Assembly: GCA_000509105.1 (NCBI GenBank)
Contig: BAIF02000109.1
Coordinates: 16,346 to 80,345, forward strand
Source of the DNA: Clostridiales bacterium VE202-21
Lineage (GTDB): Bacteria; Bacillota; Clostridia; Lachnospirales; Lachnospiraceae
Reading direction: 5' to 3'
Length of the DNA: 64,000 nucleotides
Both the position numbers and the translations under genes were made by a program. Of this stretch, positions 26,645 to 35,469 are shown piece by piece. The notes under the pieces were generated by a model. That model did no database searches. It saw nothing but the letters and a program-made list of their open reading frames with translations, and was not told where the DNA came from. Position 1 is the stretch's first letter; the number at the start of each line of letters is the position of its first letter.

Positions 26645-28204
26645 ATGGAAAATAAAACTGCAGAAAAGGCGAAGAAAGGTGCGCTCAGTATTGTATTCAG
26701 CAGGACGGCGTTGATCCTGCTGCTCGTAGTGGTACAATTTTTACTGATGCTTGGGATAGCAACGTATCTAAGAGATTATGTTGTATATGTATACAGCGCC
26801 ATGAATATTCTGGGCGCCGTGATTGTTATATATATTATCAACCAGAGAGGTAATCCGGCATTCAATATGACCTGGGTGCTTTTGATCCTGATTTTTCCGG
26901 TATTCGGATGCCTGTTCTATCTTTATGTCAAGTCCCAGCTGGGTACCAGATATATTGGAAAACGCCTCGGCAGGCTGAAACTGGATACGTGGCAGTATAT
27001 GGAACAAAAACAGGAGATCATAGACGATCTGCGTCTGAGCAAGCCTGCCAACGCGAATCTGGCACACTACATGAAGCACCAGCTTGGGTTTCCTACATAC
27101 AGAAATACAAAGGCAACTTATTTTGCATGCGGGGAAGAAAAGTTTACTGTTTTATTAGAGCGTCTGGAGAAGGCGGAAAAATTCATCTTTTTGGAATACT
27201 TTATTGTAGAAGAGGGATATATGTGGGATTCTATACTCGATATTCTGAAGCGCAAAGTGCAGGAGGGCGTAGAAGTACGTTTCATGTATGACGGAATGTG
27301 CAGCATTTCCCTTCTTCCCTATAATTATCCTAAAACGATAAGAAAGTATGGTATCCAATGCAAGATGTTCAGCCCCATACGTCCGGTGCTGTCTACCACG
27401 CAGAATAACAGGGATCACCGGAAGATATGTGTTATAGATGGAAAAATTGGTTTTACAGGAGGCATAAATCTGGGAGATGAGTATATCAACCGGAAAGTGC
27501 GTTTCGGGTATTGGAAGGACACTGCGGTCATGCTGGAGGGGGATGCAGTGCAGAGCCTGACCATGCTGTTTCTTCAGATGTGGAATGTGACCGAACTAAA
27601 GCCGGATCAGTATAAACGCTATGTAACACCCATGTCGGCCGAACTGCACCGCGAACTTGGCTTCATGATTCCATACGGAGACAGTCCCTATGACAACGAA
27701 GATGTGGGGGAAGAAGTCTATTTCCATATTCTGAATCATGCTAAAAAATACGTCCATATTATGACCCCATACCTGATTCTGGACAATGAAATGCTCGATA
27801 CATTGACAAGAGCGGCCAAGAGCGGGATTGAGGTATGCATAATTATGCCGCATATTCCTGACAAATGGTATGCCTTTGCAGTTGCCAAGACGTATTACCG
27901 GGAATTGATAGAAGCAGGCGTTCAAATCTATGAATTTACTCCCGGTTTTGTACATGCAAAGATATTTGTCTCAGATAATGACACGGCAACCGTGGGGACC
28001 ATCAACCTGGATTACCGGAGCCTGTATCTGCATTTTGAATGCGGCGTCTTTATTTACAACAATCCGGTTGTCAGAGAGATAGAGTCAGATTTTCAGAAAA
28101 CTCTGGAAAAATGCCAGAGAATTTCCATAGCGGACTTGAAAAAGATCAGCCCGCTTATGGCCATTTGCGGAAGAGTACTCCGGCTGATTGCGCCACTAAT
28201 GTAA
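26645..28204 (+). CDS. cls: Cardiolipin synthase
   Basis: This membrane-bound phospholipase D-family enzyme joins two phosphatidylglycerol molecules into cardiolipin. Two N-terminal membrane helices (about residues 15-35 and 42-95) precede two HKD motifs: HRKICVIDGKIGFTGG at His258 and HAKIFVSDNDTATVGTINLD at His437. The length of 519 residues is normal. The gene is alone, with a terminator 12 bp after its stop. ATG 26645 has GAGG-rich sequence upstream. Confidence 0.94.
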   Translation: MENKTAEKAKKGALSIVFSRTALILLLVVVQFLLMLGIATYLRDYVVYVYSAMNILGAVIVIYIINQRGNPAFNMTWVLLILIFPVFGCLFYLYVKSQLGTRYIGKRLGRLKLDTWQYMEQKQEIIDDLRLSKPANANLAHYMKHQLGFPTYRNTKATYFACGEEKFTVLLERLEKAEKFIFLEYFIVEEGYMWDSILDILKRKVQEGVEVRFMYDGMCSISLLPYNYPKTIRKYGIQCKMFSPIRPVLSTTQNNRDHRKICVIDGKIGFTGGINLGDEYINRKVRFGYWKDTAVMLEGDAVQSLTMLFLQMWNVTELKPDQYKRYVTPMSAELHRELGFMIPYGDSPYDNEDVGEEVYFHILNHAKKYVHIMTPYLILDNEMLDTLTRAAKSGIEVCIIMPHIPDKWYAFAVAKTYYRELIEAGVQIYEFTPGFVHAKIFVSDNDTATVGTINLDYRSLYLHFECGVFIYNNPVVREIESDFQKTLEKCQRISIADLKKISPLMAICGRVLRLIAPLM

Positions 28205-28216
28205 AGCATTACCTGA

Positions 28217-28260
28217 ACAAAAAGGGACAGACTCCTATGCAAATGGAGCTGTCCTTTTTT
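28217..28260 (+). terminator. Terminator of cardiolipin synthase
   Basis: AAAAAGGGACAG and CTCC pair with GGAG and CTGTCCTTTTTT around a short loop, ending in a six-T run. Confidence 0.85.
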
Positions 28261-28373
28261 GTAAAATAATAATTTACATATTGGGAAAAATATAGTATAA
28301 TTCATTAGGTGGTTCATTTATAAGAACTGCTAATGGTAACTTATAAGTAATAATACACACAGGAGGGTTTGAC

Positions 28374-29663
28374 ATGGTAAAAGCAGTAGTAGGTGCTAAC
28401 TGGGGTGATGAAGGAAAAGGCAAGATTACAGACATGCTTGGAAAAGAATCCGATATCATTGTCCGTTTTCAGGGAGGAGCAAATGCAGGCCATACGATCA
28501 TAAATGATTATGGGAAATTTGCACTGCATACGCTGCCATCCGGAGTATTTTATAACCATACAACCAGTATCATCGGCAATGGTGTGGCACTGGATATTCC
28601 AGTACTGTTTAAGGAAATCCAGTCAATTGTAGACCAGGGGGTTCCGAAGCCTAAGATTCTTGTCTCCGACAGAGCACAGATTATTATGTCCTATCACAAA
28701 AACTTCGATTCATATGAGGAGGAGAGGCTTGGCGGGAAATCGTTTGGCTCCACAAAGTCGGGGATTGCGCCGTTTTATTCTGACAAATATGCTAAAATCG
28801 GCTTTCAGGTAAGTGAGTTGTTTGATGATGAACTGCTCAGAGAGAAGGTTGAGCGTGTGGCGGAACAAAAGAATGTTCTGCTGGAGCACTTATACCACAA
28901 ACCACAGATCAATCCTGCTGATATATATAAGGAACTGAAAGAATATAAAGAGATGATTGAGCCTTATGTGTGCGATGTCTCTCTGTATCTTTACAACGCT
29001 ATGAAAGATGGGAAAAATATACTGCTGGAAGGACAGCTGGGATCACTCAAAGATCCTGACCACGGCATCTACCCAATGGTTACTTCCTCTTCCACGCTGG
29101 CGGCGTTTGGCGCCATAGGGGCAGGTATTCCGCCCTATGAGATCAAACAGATTATCACGGTATGTAAGGCTTATTCCAGCGCAGTCGGAGCGGGGGCATT
29201 TGTCAGCGAGATTTTTGGAGATGAGGCAGATGAGCTGAGACGGCGCGGCGGTGACGGCGGTGAATACGGTGCAACCACAGGACGTCCGAGACGTATGGGC
29301 TGGTTCGACTGTGTTGCCTCCAAATATGGCTGCAGGCTGCAGGGAACAACAGATGTGGCCTTTACCGTACTGGATGTCCTGGGCTATCTGGATGAGATTC
29401 CAGTCTGTGTGGGGTACGAGATCAACGGTGAGGTTACAAAAGATTTTCCGGTAACCCATCTGCTTGAAAAGGCAAAACCGGTGCTTAAGACACTGCCGGG
29501 ATGGAAAACGGATATCCGCGGAATTAAGTTATATGAAGAACTTCCGGAAAATTGCCGAAATTATATTGAGTTTATTGAGAAAGAGATTGGCTATCCGATC
29601 ACTCTGATCAGCAATGGGCCGGGCAGAGAAGACATCATTTACCGTAATATAATATCAGAGTAG
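28374..29663 (+). CDS. purA: Adenylosuccinate synthetase
   Basis: PurA joins IMP and aspartate with GTP to give adenylosuccinate, the first step to AMP. The GTP P-loop GANWGDEGKGKITDML is at residues 7-22, the catalytic Asp and His are in WGDEGKG and NAGHTI, and GRPRRMGWFDC and NGPGREDII are the usual later blocks. Length 429 is normal. A strong ribosome site (ACAGGAGGGTTTGAC) precedes ATG 28374. No pur operon surrounds it, as is common. Confidence 0.97.
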   Translation: MVKAVVGANWGDEGKGKITDMLGKESDIIVRFQGGANAGHTIINDYGKFALHTLPSGVFYNHTTSIIGNGVALDIPVLFKEIQSIVDQGVPKPKILVSDRAQIIMSYHKNFDSYEEERLGGKSFGSTKSGIAPFYSDKYAKIGFQVSELFDDELLREKVERVAEQKNVLLEHLYHKPQINPADIYKELKEYKEMIEPYVCDVSLYLYNAMKDGKNILLEGQLGSLKDPDHGIYPMVTSSSTLAAFGAIGAGIPPYEIKQIITVCKAYSSAVGAGAFVSEIFGDEADELRRRGGDGGEYGATTGRPRRMGWFDCVASKYGCRLQGTTDVAFTVLDVLGYLDEIPVCVGYEINGEVTKDFPVTHLLEKAKPVLKTLPGWKTDIRGIKLYEELPENCRNYIEFIEKEIGYPITLISNGPGREDIIYRNIISE

Positions 29664-29668
29664 CAGTG

Positions 29669-29706
29669 CAGCAGGATTTTATTTTTTAAAATCCTGCTGT
29701 ATTTTA
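29669..29706 (+). terminator. Terminator of purA
   Basis: CAGCAGGATTTTA pairs exactly with TAAAATCCTGCTG around a short T-rich loop. Its tail TATTTTAT merges with the first bases of the dispersed repeat at 29702. Confidence 0.85.
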
Positions 29707-29869
29707 TGATATAGGTAATTCCTCTGGAATTTCCTATATCATAAAAACCCTCCGGGGGATGCACACGCTGCGATAAGGTATATAGCCGCAAAGCGGCATC
29801 GCGGCGGCGCCAAAGCGTGCAAGCCCCTCATGAGTGAGGGGGGGAGTTGAGGTGGGCTTGCCCACTTTG
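29702..29869. repeat. Dispersed structured repeat, copy A (168 bp)
   Basis: This block shares long identical runs with 40383-40546 (same order, about 164-168 bp). It contains three potential hairpins: an opening palindrome around AATTCCTCTGGAATTT, a middle stem CGCTGCGAT.../ATCGCGGCG with inner GCCGC/GCGGC, and a closing AAGCCC...GGGCTT that encloses CCCCTCATGAGTGAGGGG. It starts within the T tract of the purA terminator. No coding is evident; similar short frames on the minus strand of both copies follow from sequence identity. The rest of the 490-bp gap to the next gene shows only AT-rich DNA and a doubtful 54-codon frame (30009-30173). Confidence 0.85.
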
Positions 29870-30153
29870 TTCTAGTCAGGCAGATTCCGCAGAAGACCGT
29901 TATATCGAAAATTAACTGCATAGTTGTACAATTTCTTATAAGAATTAGATAATAAAATCTTTATATTTCTGCCATAACTCTGTCACATTTACACAGTAGA
30001 ATATACATATGCCAAAAGGGGTGATGTATACCGGTAAAGCAGCCGCAGAAATTCGTTCTGAAGCAAGCCCCTGGATTACATTATTTGGCATATTTACGGG
30101 TGAGTATACATATAATAATAAGGCTGAGGCTTATAAGAAAAGGAGGTATTTTT

Positions 30154-30315
30154 ATGCGTCAGAGCAACAATGAAAGAACTCAAGAGATAATTTCGATGGA
30201 AGAATACCTGGAGAGAAGACAAGAAAAAAGAAGAACAGAATTCATGAAAGAACCACAAAAAAGAAGAGCAGCAGAATGGAGCGCTGCCCTGGAAATTGCA
30301 ACATTATTCGTGTAG
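30154..30315 (+). CDS. Hypothetical small basic protein, 53 residues
   Basis: The protein is charged and helical (MEEYLERRQEKRRTEFMKEP). AAAAGGAGG at a good distance before ATG 30154 is the main support for it being real. I recognise no family. Another open frame, 30009-30173, overlaps its start and lacks a ribosome site. Confidence 0.5.
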   Translation: MRQSNNERTQEIISMEEYLERRQEKRRTEFMKEPQKRRAAEWSAALEIATLFV

Positions 30316-30319
30316 AGGG

Positions 30320-30544
30320 CTATTGATCCTCATCTGAGTCATCCGGTTTTTTCTTTTGGGATAAACGATAAACTAAAGTGTAGGCATACAGCAGAACAGG
30401 CAGTAATATCGTAGCAGCAATGGAAGCTTTCAGCAGGCCCGAGGATGCGGAACGGTCAACAAAAGCAAAAATCAAAGTACTGCCATACAGACATAGGAGA
30501 AGAACGGCACCGATCAGTGCTAAAATACGTTTCGATTTTTTCAT
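30320..30544 (-). CDS. Hypothetical small membrane protein, 74 residues
   Basis: Two hydrophobic helices (about residues 8-29 and 41-62) are followed by a charged tail KKKPDDSDEDQ. The N-terminal Lys-Lys-Ser-Lys-Arg fits positive-inside orientation. AGAAAGGATTTATA precedes the start on the minus strand. The gene is convergent with the 53-residue protein, the stops 4 bp apart. No family is recognised. Confidence 0.6.
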   Translation of the reverse strand: MKKSKRILALIGAVLLLCLYGSTLIFAFVDRSASSGLLKASIAATILLPVLLYAYTLVYRLSQKKKPDDSDEDQ

Positions 30545-30874
30545 TATAAATCCTTTCTATCATACATAATAAGATAGTTTTATTATAAGCGAAACAAAGA
30601 CGTATTTCAAATAAGATTTCGGCAGTTGGTGCTTTTTGTGAAAAGCATCAATGTGAAATGTGAAACGGGATGTCCAGGCAGGCGTATCTGCCCGGAATGT
30701 CCCGTATTTTGTTTTTACTGTATAGGGGGCAATTGGGGAACAGTTCTGGCCTGCCCGAACTATTACATAATTGAAATCCTGTAGTAGAGGATTGACCATA
30801 AATTCTTTACTAACCGTAAATTTTGTTATATAATGGGGACACGAGCGAAATTTTGAAAAAAGGAGTTATATACA
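30545..30874. other. 330-bp intergenic region with one strong hairpin
   Basis: At 30665-30710, ACGGGA and GGCAG are mirrored by CTGCC and TCCCGT, followed by ATTTTG, a terminator-like stem on the plus strand although no plus-strand gene lies close upstream. The promoter of the following SEC-C gene probably lies near 30780-30835. I see no further gene. Confidence 0.5.
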
Positions 30875-31390
30875 ATGAGTGAAAAAAGTTTACTGGATCA
30901 ATGGCGGGATATAGCCTATAACAAGGAGCTGACAAAAAACCAGCTGGAAGAGTTCTGGGGCGGCTATTTTGATATTGAAAAGGGAATTTATGAACAACTT
31001 CTGGAGACACCGGATGAGGAAGTAAAGGGAACCGTAGAAGAGCTGGCTGCAAAATATGGACAGGACGTTATGACGATGGTTGGATTTTTGGACGGCATCA
31101 ATGACAGCCTGAAGGTACCGAATCCGATTGAGACGATGACAGAAACAACAGAAGTCAGCTTGGCTTTTGATAAGGAAAAGTTATACAAGAACATGGTGGA
31201 TGCAAAGGCAGAGTGGCTGTACGAGCTTCCCCAGTGGGACAAGATCTTTGATGAGGAGTCAAAAAAGCGTCTGTTCCGCGAACAGAAACAGTCAGGAACT
31301 GTCCGTAAGGAAAAGAAGATTGGAAGAAATGATCCATGTCCATGCGGCAGTGGCAAGAAATATAAAAAGTGCTGTGGTAAGAACGCCTAG
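30875..31390 (+). CDS. SEC-C zinc-binding domain protein
   Basis: The C-terminus carries the SEC-C motif [18 protein letters not shown] (residues 152-169), a zinc knuckle first known from SecA. The N-terminal ~120 residues are helical and acidic, with no recognised enzyme motif. Stand-alone SEC-C proteins of this size are common in Clostridia; their role is unclear, possibly in protein targeting or quality control. AAAAAAGGAGTTATATACA precedes ATG 30875. Confidence 0.85.
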   Translation: MSEKSLLDQWRDIAYNKELTKNQLEEFWGGYFDIEKGIYEQLLETPDEEVKGTVEELAAKYGQDVMTMVGFLDGINDSLKVPNPIETMTETTEVSLAFDKEKLYKNMVDAKAEWLYELPQWDKIFDEESKKRLFREQKQSGTVRKEKKIGRNDPCPCGSGKKYKKCCGKNA

Positions 31391-31495
31391 ACTATGAAGC
31401 GGGGCGGCATACTTCGGCAGTATATTGTAAAAGAAATCCTCTGGGCACGGAAGCCGGAGGATTTTTGAATATCTGATTATAACTGGGAGAACTTA

Positions 31496-32212
31496 ATGAG
31501 AATTTATTATTTGATAACCGGAGTTTTTTGCATCATGTATTATCTGGTGATGTATCTGTACACAAGAAAATGGGCCTCAACCTTTTCTCTGTTCTGGCCT
31601 GCTGCCGGGGCGCTGCACCTGCTACTGGCCTATCTTGATCCGGGAGGAACCGCCGGACAGCTTTTGTCCGTCATTGTGCTGATCTGCTGGGCTGTCTTTC
31701 TCTATACGGAGGCCTGGATCTGCAGGGCCATGCTGAGAAGGACCAAAGAAGAGGTGCCCTGTATTATCATTCTTGGAGCACAGGTAAGAGGAACCCAAAT
31801 TACAAATTCCCTGAAACGCAGACTGGACGCTGCATTGGTTTACCTGGAGCAGTATCCGGAGACAAAGGCAGTTGTATCCGGAGGGCAGGGGAAAGGCGAG
31901 GACATAACAGAAGCGGAGGCAATGGCCGTGTATCTGGAACAGCAGGGGATTGACAGGAACAGAATTTCTCAGGAGGACAGTTCCACATCCACCTGGGAAA
32001 ACATGAAAAATAGCGGCAGGATGATTGGAGATCTGGAACAGCCGGCTGCAGTTGTGACTAATAATTTCCATCTGTACCGCGCGCTGTTGATTGGGAAAAA
32101 GGCAGGTTTCACAAACCTTAAGGGAATCGCAGCAGGCTCAAATCCGGTTCTGCTGCTGAATTATCTTGTGAGGGAATTTTTTGCAGTTCTCTGGATAAAG
32201 ATACGGCAGTAA
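31496..32212 (+). CDS. YdcF/DUF218 family membrane protein
   Basis: Three or four hydrophobic segments occupy residues 1-75, followed by a DUF218 domain: IIILGAQVRGTQITNSLKRR, VVSGGQGKGEDITEAEAM and EDSSTSTWENMKNS, then VVTNNFHLYRALLIGKKAG. Related proteins (SanA, YdcF, ElyC) act at the cell envelope, and ElyC in particular is linked to peptidoglycan lipid carriers; the exact reaction is not known. ACTGGGAGAACTTA precedes ATG 31496. Single gene. Confidence 0.88.
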   Translation: MRIYYLITGVFCIMYYLVMYLYTRKWASTFSLFWPAAGALHLLLAYLDPGGTAGQLLSVIVLICWAVFLYTEAWICRAMLRRTKEEVPCIIILGAQVRGTQITNSLKRRLDAALVYLEQYPETKAVVSGGQGKGEDITEAEAMAVYLEQQGIDRNRISQEDSSTSTWENMKNSGRMIGDLEQPAAVVTNNFHLYRALLIGKKAGFTNLKGIAAGSNPVLLLNYLVREFFAVLWIKIRQ

Positions 32213-32258
32213 CATAAAAAGCATTGGATCCAAAACAATAAAAAATTAAAACAGTGCT

Positions 32259-32286
32259 TTGACAAAATAAAAAAATCTGTTAAAAT
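32259..32286 (+). promoter_or_regulatory. Promoter of the DUF2798 gene leader
   Basis: TTGACA (32259-32264) and TAAAAT (32281-32286) are 16 bp apart. A leader RNA of about 170 nt would start near 32293. Confidence 0.65.
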
Positions 32287-32305
32287 AGAAATGGAATGAA
32301 GAAAA

Positions 32306-32408
32306 AGGCCATAATCCCCATATTCGTATATATGGCATATGATACCAATAGAAATAAGTCTTTAAGGCGTAGTCTATGAGTGTAAATTCAAAGATTATAC
32401 GCCTTTTT
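32306..32408 (+). ncRNA. Riboswitch-like leader with terminator, upstream of the DUF2798 gene
   Basis: A structured leader lies between promoter and gene. Its 3' part is an intrinsic terminator, GGCGTA (32366-32371) pairing with TACGCC (32398-32403) followed by T5. Upstream, the submotifs ATAATC, ATATGGC, ATACC and CTATGAG occur in the order found in purine riboswitches, with CATAT/ATATG as a possible P2 and CATA/TATG as a weak P1. The 5' terminator arm overlaps the possible P3 strand, as expected for ligand-controlled attenuation. The purine match is only partial (long L2, poor P3), so the class is uncertain. Confidence 0.45.
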
Positions 32409-32460
32409 CTTATATCTGCAGAATAATGCAGGACAAGAAATATGAGAAGGAGGGCTTATT

Positions 32461-33060
32461 ATGCCAAAAACAAAATTTCAGCGGATTCTATATGGGGCAT
32501 TCATGTCCATAACCATGGCTTATGGTATGGAAGTATACAATGTTGCAATTAAACAGGGGTATCATACAATGGCAGGCAGTTTCAGCAATATGACAAATCA
32601 CGTTTTTCTGGAGGCGCTTATAGAAGTTTCGTATATGTGGATCCTTGTGTTTATCTTTTCAAATCTGTGGGGAAACAGAGTTGGACGCAAGCTCGCCGGA
32701 AAAATCGTTCGTCCTGAAATCGATAATCCATTTTATATGACACTTATGATGTCCGGATGTACAGTTTTGATTATGTGTCCTACCATGAGTTTGGCGGCAT
32801 CCATACTGTTTAATATTATCCTGGGGCATGCACCCGTGAGCCAGCTGCCGGCCATCTGGGCAGGGACACTGCTGAAGAATTTTCCCATGGCACTGCTTTG
32901 GAATCTGTTTGCAGCAGGACCGCTGACAAGGCTGCTATTCGGAGCATTCATGAAAATCAGGCACCCGAAAATTGCTGGAAATACGGCCGGATTAGATATA
33001 GAAAATATGGTTGACAAAAATAACCGTGATGTTATAATGAGTTTAGATTCAACAAGATAA
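32461..33060 (+). CDS. DUF2798 membrane protein
   Basis: The 199-residue protein has four hydrophobic segments in two similar halves, the second starting near residue 85. The first half shows KFQRILYGAFMSITMAYGME and the second FYMTLMMSGCTVLIMCPTMS, the arrangement of DUF2798 proteins. Their function is unknown; some have been suggested to be transporters. AGAAGGAGGGCTTATT precedes ATG 32461. The gene is under the attenuator-like leader at 32306-32408, which implies control by a metabolite or ion. Confidence 0.82.
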   Translation: MPKTKFQRILYGAFMSITMAYGMEVYNVAIKQGYHTMAGSFSNMTNHVFLEALIEVSYMWILVFIFSNLWGNRVGRKLAGKIVRPEIDNPFYMTLMMSGCTVLIMCPTMSLAASILFNIILGHAPVSQLPAIWAGTLLKNFPMALLWNLFAAGPLTRLLFGAFMKIRHPKIAGNTAGLDIENMVDKNNRDVIMSLDSTR

Positions 33061-33199
33061 GCCCACCTCTATAGGGGAGAGGTGAATCACGAAAAACAAG
33101 ATTAACGGCAATGGCGGGCGGAGAGGAATTGGTATCTCCCACAGACATTGTAGTCGTACTTTGTGAAATTACCTGACGTGGATGGAAACATAATAATAA

Positions 33200-33440
33200 C
33201 ACGCAGACGAGACGAGTAGAGTGTGGAAGAGCGCCAGAGAGGGGAGCCAAGGCTGAAAACTCCCTGTTTCGGAAGCATTTGAAAACTACCTCCGAGTGGC
33301 TGAAAACAGTCCGGTGATTCCGTTATCATCATGAATAAAGTGGTTCTGGTATCAGTATACCAGCACAAATAGGGTGGAACCGCGAGAACTTTATAGACTC
33401 GTCCCTTTCTGCAGTTTTCTGTGGAAAGGGATTTTTTATA
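33200..33440 (+). ncRNA. T-box leader, threonine type
   Basis: The T-box AGGGTGGAACCGCG is at 33371-33384. It is followed by terminator GTCCCTTTC / GGAAAGGGAT with a six-T run (33401-33437). The likely specifier is ACC (Thr) at 33288-33290, in GAAAACTACC, matching thrS downstream. The 5' edge is approximate. Upstream, 33064-33084 holds a small hairpin (CACCTCT/AGAGGTG) after the DUF2798 gene; otherwise 33061-33199 shows nothing else I can name. Confidence 0.92.
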
Positions 33441-33485
33441 TTCTATAATAAAAAATTTTAAATAATGTATTAGGAGGAAAAGAAA

Positions 33486-35411
33486 ATGAAGATTTCTTTA
33501 AAAGACGGTTCAGAGAGAGAATACGCGGGCAGCAAGTCCGTGATCGCAATAGCCTCTGATATCAGTGAAGGGCTTGCACGCATAGCAACAGCCGGAGAAA
33601 TAAACGGAGAAACAGCAGACCTGCGGACTGTGGTTGACAGTGACTGTGATCTGAATATTCTCACGTTTCAGGATGAGAAGGGAAAAAGTGCATTTTGGCA
33701 CACCGCTTCACACATTATGGCACAGGCCGTTAAAAGATTATATCCGGATACAAAGCTGGCAATCGGACCTTCCGTGGCAGACGGTTTTTATTATGATATT
33801 GACCGTGAAACACCGCTCACAGCGGATGATCTTGATAAAATCGAAGCGGAAATGAAAAAAATTGTGAAAGAAGCGCTGCCTATCGAACAATTTACAAAAC
33901 CGAGGGCAGAAGCAATCGCATATTTTAGAGAAAAGGGAGAACCATATAAAGTAGAATTAATTGAAGATCTTCCGGATGATGCTGTGATCAGTTTTTATTC
34001 ACAGGGCGAGTTTACAGACTTATGTGCAGGGCCGCATCTGATGACGACAAAACCGGTAAAAGCTTTTAAGCTGACAAGCCTGGCCGGAGCTTACTGGCGG
34101 GGCAGCGAAAAGAATAAGATGCTGCAGCGGATCTACGGGACTGCATTTCCGAAAAAGGCAGAGCTGGATGAGTATCTGGCCATGCTGGAGGAGGCGAAGA
34201 AGCGTGACCACAGAAAGCTGGGAAAAGAACTTGGCCTTTTTATGATGAGGGATGAAGGCCCTGGTTTTCCGTTTTTCCTTCCAAAAGGAATGGTTTTAAA
34301 GAATACGCTTCTGGATTACTGGCGCGAGATACATCAAAGGAACGGCTATGTGGAGATATCCACCCCGATCATGCTCAGCCGTCATCTTTGGGAGACTTCC
34401 GGCCATTGGGATCATTACAAGGATAATATGTACGCAACGGTGATCGATGAAGAAGATTTTGCGATCAAACCGATGAACTGCCCGGGAGGTATACTGGTCT
34501 ATCAGTCGGAGCCGCGGTCTTATCGTGATCTGCCCATGAGGATGGGAGAGCTGGGTCTGGTTCACCGGCACGAAAAGTCCGGACAGCTCCATGGTCTGAT
34601 GAGGGTACGGTGTTTTACCCAGGACGATGCTCATATCTTTATGATGCCGGAACAGATACGTGATGAGATTAAAGATGTTGCCAGGCTAATCGACGAAGTA
34701 TACAGTCTGTTCGGGTTTAAGTACCATGTGGAACTATCTACACGTCCGGAAGACAGCATGGGAAGCGATGAAGACTGGGACATGGCAACAGATGCGCTCA
34801 GGGGCGCGCTGGATGATCTTGGTCTTTCCTATGTGGTGAACGAGGGCGATGGTGCGTTTTATGGACCAAAGATCGACTTCCACCTGGAGGACTCCATAGG
34901 AAGGACATGGCAGTGTGGAACCATTCAGCTTGATTTTCAGCTGCCGCTCCGCTTTAACCTGGAGTATACCGGCGCTGACGGCGAAAAGCACAGGCCGATT
35001 ATGATCCACCGCGTTGCATTTGGCTCCATAGAACGGTTTATTGGGATTCTTATTGAACATTTCGCGGGCGCATTTCCGACATGGCTGGCTCCGGTTCAGG
35101 TTCGGGTACTTCCGATATCCGACAAATATATGGATTATGGCAGAAAAGTATTTGAAGTTCTGAATAAATCCGGGATCCGAACTGAAATGGATACCCGGGC
35201 CGAAAAAATTGGTTATAAAATCCGGGAAGCCCAGATGCAGAAAATCCCCTATATGCTTGTGGCAGGCGCAAAGGAAGAAGAGAATGGGCTTGTATCTGTG
35301 AGAAGCAGATTTGCCGGCGACGAGGGTCAGAAGAGCTTGGATGAATTTGTTGCTTCTGTTTCCAGTGAAATTGCCGAAAAGACAGTCCGTGAGGTAGTAA
35401 AACAGGAATAA
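33486..35411 (+). CDS. thrS: Threonyl-tRNA synthetase
   Basis: This class II synthetase has an N-terminal TGS domain (residues 1-60), an editing domain with zinc-type motif HTASHIMAQAVKRLYP and FTDLCAGPHL, the catalytic core (CPGGILVYQ, HRHEKSGQLHGLMRVRCFTQ, MIHRVAFGSIERF) and the anticodon-binding domain. In most ThrRS the core motif begins MNCPGHM; here it reads MNCPGGI, with Gly in place of the zinc-ligand-adjacent His. Length 641 is normal. TAGGAGGAAAAGAAA precedes ATG 33486. Its expression is set by the threonine T-box upstream. Confidence 0.97.
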   Translation: MKISLKDGSEREYAGSKSVIAIASDISEGLARIATAGEINGETADLRTVVDSDCDLNILTFQDEKGKSAFWHTASHIMAQAVKRLYPDTKLAIGPSVADGFYYDIDRETPLTADDLDKIEAEMKKIVKEALPIEQFTKPRAEAIAYFREKGEPYKVELIEDLPDDAVISFYSQGEFTDLCAGPHLMTTKPVKAFKLTSLAGAYWRGSEKNKMLQRIYGTAFPKKAELDEYLAMLEEAKKRDHRKLGKELGLFMMRDEGPGFPFFLPKGMVLKNTLLDYWREIHQRNGYVEISTPIMLSRHLWETSGHWDHYKDNMYATVIDEEDFAIKPMNCPGGILVYQSEPRSYRDLPMRMGELGLVHRHEKSGQLHGLMRVRCFTQDDAHIFMMPEQIRDEIKDVARLIDEVYSLFGFKYHVELSTRPEDSMGSDEDWDMATDALRGALDDLGLSYVVNEGDGAFYGPKIDFHLEDSIGRTWQCGTIQLDFQLPLRFNLEYTGADGEKHRPIMIHRVAFGSIERFIGILIEHFAGAFPTWLAPVQVRVLPISDKYMDYGRKVFEVLNKSGIRTEMDTRAEKIGYKIREAQMQKIPYMLVAGAKEEENGLVSVRSRFAGDEGQKSLDEFVASVSSEIAEKTVREVVKQE

Positions 35412-35469
35412 TCCAAAGGGCGGCAGGGCATAATGATACTGATTTTATTAATAAGAAGGAGGTATGATC

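Noticed and set aside
29739..29921. Similar short minus-strand frames in both repeat copies (KWASPPQ... LMRGL)
   Set aside because: The shared peptide follows from the DNA repeat. There is no start signal, and length differences between copies fall at non-codon steps in the hairpins.
30009..30173. 54-codon frame ending inside the start of the 53-residue protein gene
   Set aside because: It has no ribosome site at its ATG and no recognisable family; the overlapping gene at 30154 has a good ribosome site. It could still be a leader peptide.
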